A stretch of DNA of 7,833 nt from Eubacteriales bacterium. Lineage in GTDB: Bacteria > Bacillota > Clostridia > Christensenellales > SZUA-584. Below the pieces are notes generated by a model that worked only from the letters and a program-made list of their open reading frames with translations, had not been told where the DNA came from and searched no databases. Of this stretch, positions 5,795-7,833 are shown piece by piece; positions within the stretch are counted from its first letter, which is position 1, and every line of letters starts with the position of its first letter. The stretch is taken from assembly GCA_028711205.1 (NCBI GenBank), contig JAQTSP010000116.1, positions 1-7,833 of the forward strand, read 5' to 3'. The translations under genes were made by a program, and so were the position numbers.

Positions 5795-6169
5795 ATGAAT
5801 AAAAAGAGATTACTGATCATTTCGATTGTGGTCGTCGCCGTGATGGCTGTCGGTATCGGTACGGCGCTTGCGCTTGACGCAGTCAGCACAGCGGATGTCA
5901 ATGCAAACGGAAATACGTCGGGCGAAACCGTTCGGATCCAGGCGGGAAACGCAGAGAGCAATGGATTAAACGGCGACTGCGACGGCACATGCGACGACGG
6001 CGACGGCGACGGCACGTGTGACGGAGAGGCGCTTGCGCCGGCGGACGGCACAGGCAACCAGTACGGTATTGGCAGCGCGAACGGTAACGGTGACGGCATA
6101 TGCGACGGCGATTGTGACGGCATGGCGCCGGCCGATGGTACCGGAGCACGGTGCGGCAGAAACAGATAA
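5795..6169 (+). CDS. Exported Asp/Gly/Cys-repeat protein with calcium-loop-like motifs
   Basis: This is a small secreted or surface protein, 124 aa, function unknown. The N-terminus MNKKR and a hydrophobic segment (6-25) form a signal peptide with an ALA cleavage motif at 24-26, leaving a mature chain of about 98 aa. The mature part is acidic and contains six cysteines (62, 66, 75, 103, 107, 120). Two loops, DGDGDGTCD (68-76) and NGNGDGICD (96-104), have the spacing of calcium-binding loops in EF-hand, dockerin or thrombospondin type 3 repeats. Each is followed by APADGTG (81-87 and 111-117), giving two imperfect repeats. The ATG has AGGGGAG 7 nt upstream. The gene ends at a terminator, and the response regulator begins 87 nt later from its own promoter. 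Metal binding and a link to the adjacent kinase are plausible but not shown. Confidence 0.85.
   Translation: MNKKRLLIISIVVVAVMAVGIGTALALDAVSTADVNANGNTSGETVRIQAGNAESNGLNGDCDGTCDDGDGDGTCDGEALAPADGTGNQYGIGSANGNGDGICDGDCDGMAPADGTGARCGRNR
5972..6145 (+). repeat. Two imperfect in-gene repeats (Asp-Gly-Cys plus APADGTG)
   Basis: The segments 5972-6055 (residues 60-87) and 6083-6145 (residues 97-117) share the order Asp/Gly/Cys loop then APADGTG. Synonymous bases differ between the copies (for example GCGCCGGCGGACGG versus GCGCCGGCCGATGG), so the duplication is not recent and appears to be kept at protein level. Confidence 0.75.
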
Positions 6170-6191
6170 AAATGCCGGGAGAAGAAGGGAG

Positions 6192-6217
6192 GCCATAACA
6201 GTTTATGGCTTTCTTCT
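6192..6217 (+). terminator. Intrinsic terminator after the secreted-protein gene
   Basis: A perfect 7-bp stem (GCCATAA with TTATGGC) with a 4-nt loop is followed by TTTCTTCT. An outer purine/pyrimidine stretch can extend the stem imperfectly with G-U pairs. It separates the 5795 gene from the two-component operon. Confidence 0.8.
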
Positions 6218-6222
6218 GTTTG

Positions 6223-6231
6223 TGTTATAAT
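6223..6231 (+). promoter_or_regulatory. Extended -10 promoter of the two-component operon
   Basis: TGTTATAAT (TG-N-TATAAT) lies just after the terminator. No good -35 is seen about 17 nt upstream, where the terminator stem sits, so the extended -10 would carry the promoter. Transcription would begin near 6238, giving a leader of about 20 nt to the TTG start at 6257. Confidence 0.7.
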
Positions 6232-6256
6232 GGTAAAAAAACAGGGGAGAAAAGCG

Positions 6257-6934
6257 TTGAGCGGACTGCGCATACTGGTCGCGGAAGACGACGAAAACAT
6301 CAAAAACCTGATCGTAAGGTATCTTGAAAAAGAAGGCTTTACCGTGCTGGCGGTATCGGATGGAGAGCGGGCGGTCGATGCCTGGTTTGAGATGCCCGTT
6401 GATCTCGCGGTGCTCGATGTGATGATGCCGAAGATTGACGGATGGGAAGTGCTTTCAGAGATCCGAAAGGAAAGCGACATTCCGGTCATCATGCTGACGG
6501 CGAAACGTGAGGAAGCAGACAGGCTGCAGGGGTTCAGGCTTGGTACGGACGATTACATGACTAAGCCGTTCAGCCCGCGAGAGCTTGTGATGCGCGTCTA
6601 TGCGCTGCTGAAAAGAAGCGGCAAGCTGTCGCAGAACGCGGTCGTCACGCTACCCGGTATCAGTCTCAACAAGCTGACACGGTCGGTACAGACCGGGAGC
6701 GGAGAAACGAAGCTGTCCGCGCGCGAGTTTGAGCTGCTGGTCTATTTTATCGACAACAAAGGCATCGTACTATCGCGGGACAGGCTTCTTGAGCGCATAT
6801 GGGGATACGATTTCGACGGTGACACGCGCGTGCTCGATACGACGATCAAACGCCTGCGGCAAAAGCTCGGAAGCTGCGGGGCGTGCATCAAAACGCTGCG
6901 CGGTACCGGATACATGTTTGAGGTGGATCAATGA
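6257..6934 (+). CDS. OmpR/PhoB family response regulator
   Basis: This is a phosphorylation-activated transcription factor, 225 aa from a TTG start. The receiver domain (4-118) has the acidic pair D11-D12, the phospho-acceptor D54 in VLDVMMP, T81 in MLTAK and K103 in DDYMTKPF, so all catalytic positions are intact. The winged-helix domain (about 130-223) carries LSAREFELLVYF, the recognition region DTRVLDTTIKRLRQKL and the RGTGYMF wing. AGGGGAG (6243-6249) lies 7 nt before the TTG. An ATG at 6230, in frame, overlaps the TATAAT box and would lie before the transcription start. The stop overlaps the kinase start by 4 nt (ATGA), so the two are translationally coupled. Target genes are unknown, and the adjacent secreted-protein gene is an obvious candidate. 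Confidence 0.92.
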   Translation: MSGLRILVAEDDENIKNLIVRYLEKEGFTVLAVSDGERAVDAWFEMPVDLAVLDVMMPKIDGWEVLSEIRKESDIPVIMLTAKREEADRLQGFRLGTDDYMTKPFSPRELVMRVYALLKRSGKLSQNAVVTLPGISLNKLTRSVQTGSGETKLSAREFELLVYFIDNKGIVLSRDRLLERIWGYDFDGDTRVLDTTIKRLRQKLGSCGACIKTLRGTGYMFEVDQ

Positions 6935-7833
6935 GGAAGACGCTGTTTCGCCAGATGATCACCTATATGCTGATATTCTGCGTCGCGCTGTGCGCCGCGG
7001 GCTACGCGGTCATCGAGCTGTTTTTTGGCAGCTATTATTACGCGCAGCAGCAGAAAGTGCTGCAAAACAGCATAGCAGAGCTGACGGCGTTATACAACGA
7101 TGGCAATATTGACGATATGGATACGGCGATCGATTATTACAACAGCGTATACGGCGTATCCGTCCATTTTTACGATACGCAGAGCGGCACGCTTTATGGC
7201 GCATCGACGCAGGGGATGGGCATGCAGGGCATATACGCCGCGATGAGCGAAGAGAATATCGGCCGGTGCTTCATGTCCACATCGGGCCAGGGCATGGAGC
7301 GCGGCCAGGGGTCTGAGTGGCTTTCATATCTGGCTCAAACGGACGACGGGAACCTGTTTCTCGGCAGGATATCGTATTCATATATGAACTCTGCCGTCGC
7401 GATGGTACAGCAATTCCTGCTCTGGTTCGGTATCGCGGCCGCGGCCGCCTTTGTGGTATTCGCCTTCTTCTTCTCACGGAGCATGTCGCGCCCACTGCGT
7501 GCGCTGAACGCCATCGCTCACGACATGGGCGAGCTCAATTTCTCGATGCGCTACGCGGGCAAACGCCGTGACGAGATCGGGCAGCTGGGAGCCACACTGA
7601 ACGCGCTGACGACAAAGCTTGAGAACACGATCACACAGCTAAAGGGCGAACTTTCCAAAGAAAAGACGCTCGAGAAAATGCGCACGCAGTTTACCGCGCA
7701 GGTATCGCACGAACTTCAGACGCCGCTATCGGTCATCAAAGGGTATGCCGAGGCGCTGGCCGATAACATGTACGAGGATGAGGAAGCTGTCCGCGTATAC
7801 GGTATATTATTGAATGAAACGCAGAAGATCAGC
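6931..7833 (+). CDS. Membrane sensor histidine kinase (partial, N-terminal 301 aa)
   Basis: This is the sensor partner of the preceding response regulator, cut by the right edge. Residues 10-31 form TM1. Residues 32-161 form an extracytoplasmic sensor domain of about 130 aa. TM2 is at about 162-181, then a HAMP linker (183-235, with SRPLRALNAIA and DEIGQLGATLNAL). A short coiled coil leads to the dimerisation domain with the phospho-accepting His260 in FTAQVSHELQTPLSVIKGYAEAL. The H-box reads HELQTP where HELRTP or HELKTP is usual. The ATP-binding domain (N, G1, F, G2 boxes) lies outside the window. The sensor domain has several Met and Gly residues around 96-122 and one Cys, and I do not recognise its family. 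The start ATG overlaps the regulator's stop. Confidence 0.92.
   Translation, partial: MRKTLFRQMITYMLIFCVALCAAGYAVIELFFGSYYYAQQQKVLQNSIAELTALYNDGNIDDMDTAIDYYNSVYGVSVHFYDTQSGTLYGASTQGMGMQGIYAAMSEENIGRCFMSTSGQGMERGQGSEWLSYLAQTDDGNLFLGRISYSYMNSAVAMVQQFLLWFGIAAAAAFVVFAFFFSRSMSRPLRALNAIAHDMGELNFSMRYAGKRRDEIGQLGATLNALTTKLENTITQLKGELSKEKTLEKMRTQFTAQVSHELQTPLSVIKGYAEALADNMYEDEEAVRVYGILLNETQKIS

Noticed and set aside
5972..6145. Repeats resembling a CRISPR or tandem-repeat array
   Set aside because: The repetition is a coding Asp-Gly-Cys pattern within one open frame. The unit lengths are irregular and there are no spacers.
5791..6492. A 233-codon open frame on the minus strand opposite the secreted protein and response regulator
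   Set aside because: The repetitive Ser/Pro product mirrors the Asp/Gly codon repeat on the other strand. It crosses a terminator, a promoter and part of a certain response-regulator gene.

Overview
The window looks like the chromosome of a low-GC-lineage, spore-forming Clostridia-type Firmicute, although its base composition is fairly balanced. Three things suggest this: strong AGGAGG-type ribosome binding sites with several TTG/GTG starts, a collagen-like BclA-type surface protein, and gene families typical of gut Clostridia. A Christensenella-like relative would fit, but this is a guess from style and not a placement.

Layout. Positions 1-1659 (minus strand) hold the start of an energy-coupling-factor metal uptake operon. 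It contains cbiM with a fused PDGLE (CbiN-like) domain and then cbiQ, which runs off the left edge. The operon has a good sigma-A promoter (1838-1866) and a leader of about 170 nt that folds as a multi-branched structure (1686-1798). I cannot match this leader to the cobalamin or NiCo riboswitch consensus as I remember them. Positions 2032-2604 (+) encode a 190-aa cysteine-rich protein I do not recognise, ended by a strong terminator. Positions 2694-4067 (minus) encode a MATE efflux pump, divergent from a MarR-family regulator at 4199-4654 (+). The two back-to-back promoters lie in the 131-bp gap, with a candidate operator over the pump's -10 box, much like MepR/MepA.

Positions 4835-4984 (+) encode a 49-aa basic protein, preceded by a conspicuous interrupted palindrome and followed by a terminator. 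Positions 5122-5679 (+) encode a short-collagen BclA-like protein, probably on the spore surface. Positions 5795-6169 (+) encode a small exported Asp/Gly/Cys-repeat protein with calcium-loop-like motifs. Positions 6257-7833 (+) carry an OmpR-type response regulator and its membrane histidine kinase (cut by the right edge). They are translationally coupled and driven by their own extended -10 promoter.

How they fit together. The clear functional units are metal import (cbiM/cbiQ), regulated drug or metabolite export (marR/MATE), and a two-component system next to a small secreted protein it may control. The remaining small genes look like cell- or spore-surface components. I see no IS element, CRISPR array, rRNA or tRNA. 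I do not see a convincing new multi-gene system. The best candidates for something undescribed are the metal-operon leader RNA, the cysteine-rich 190-aa protein and the secreted repeat protein beside the two-component system.
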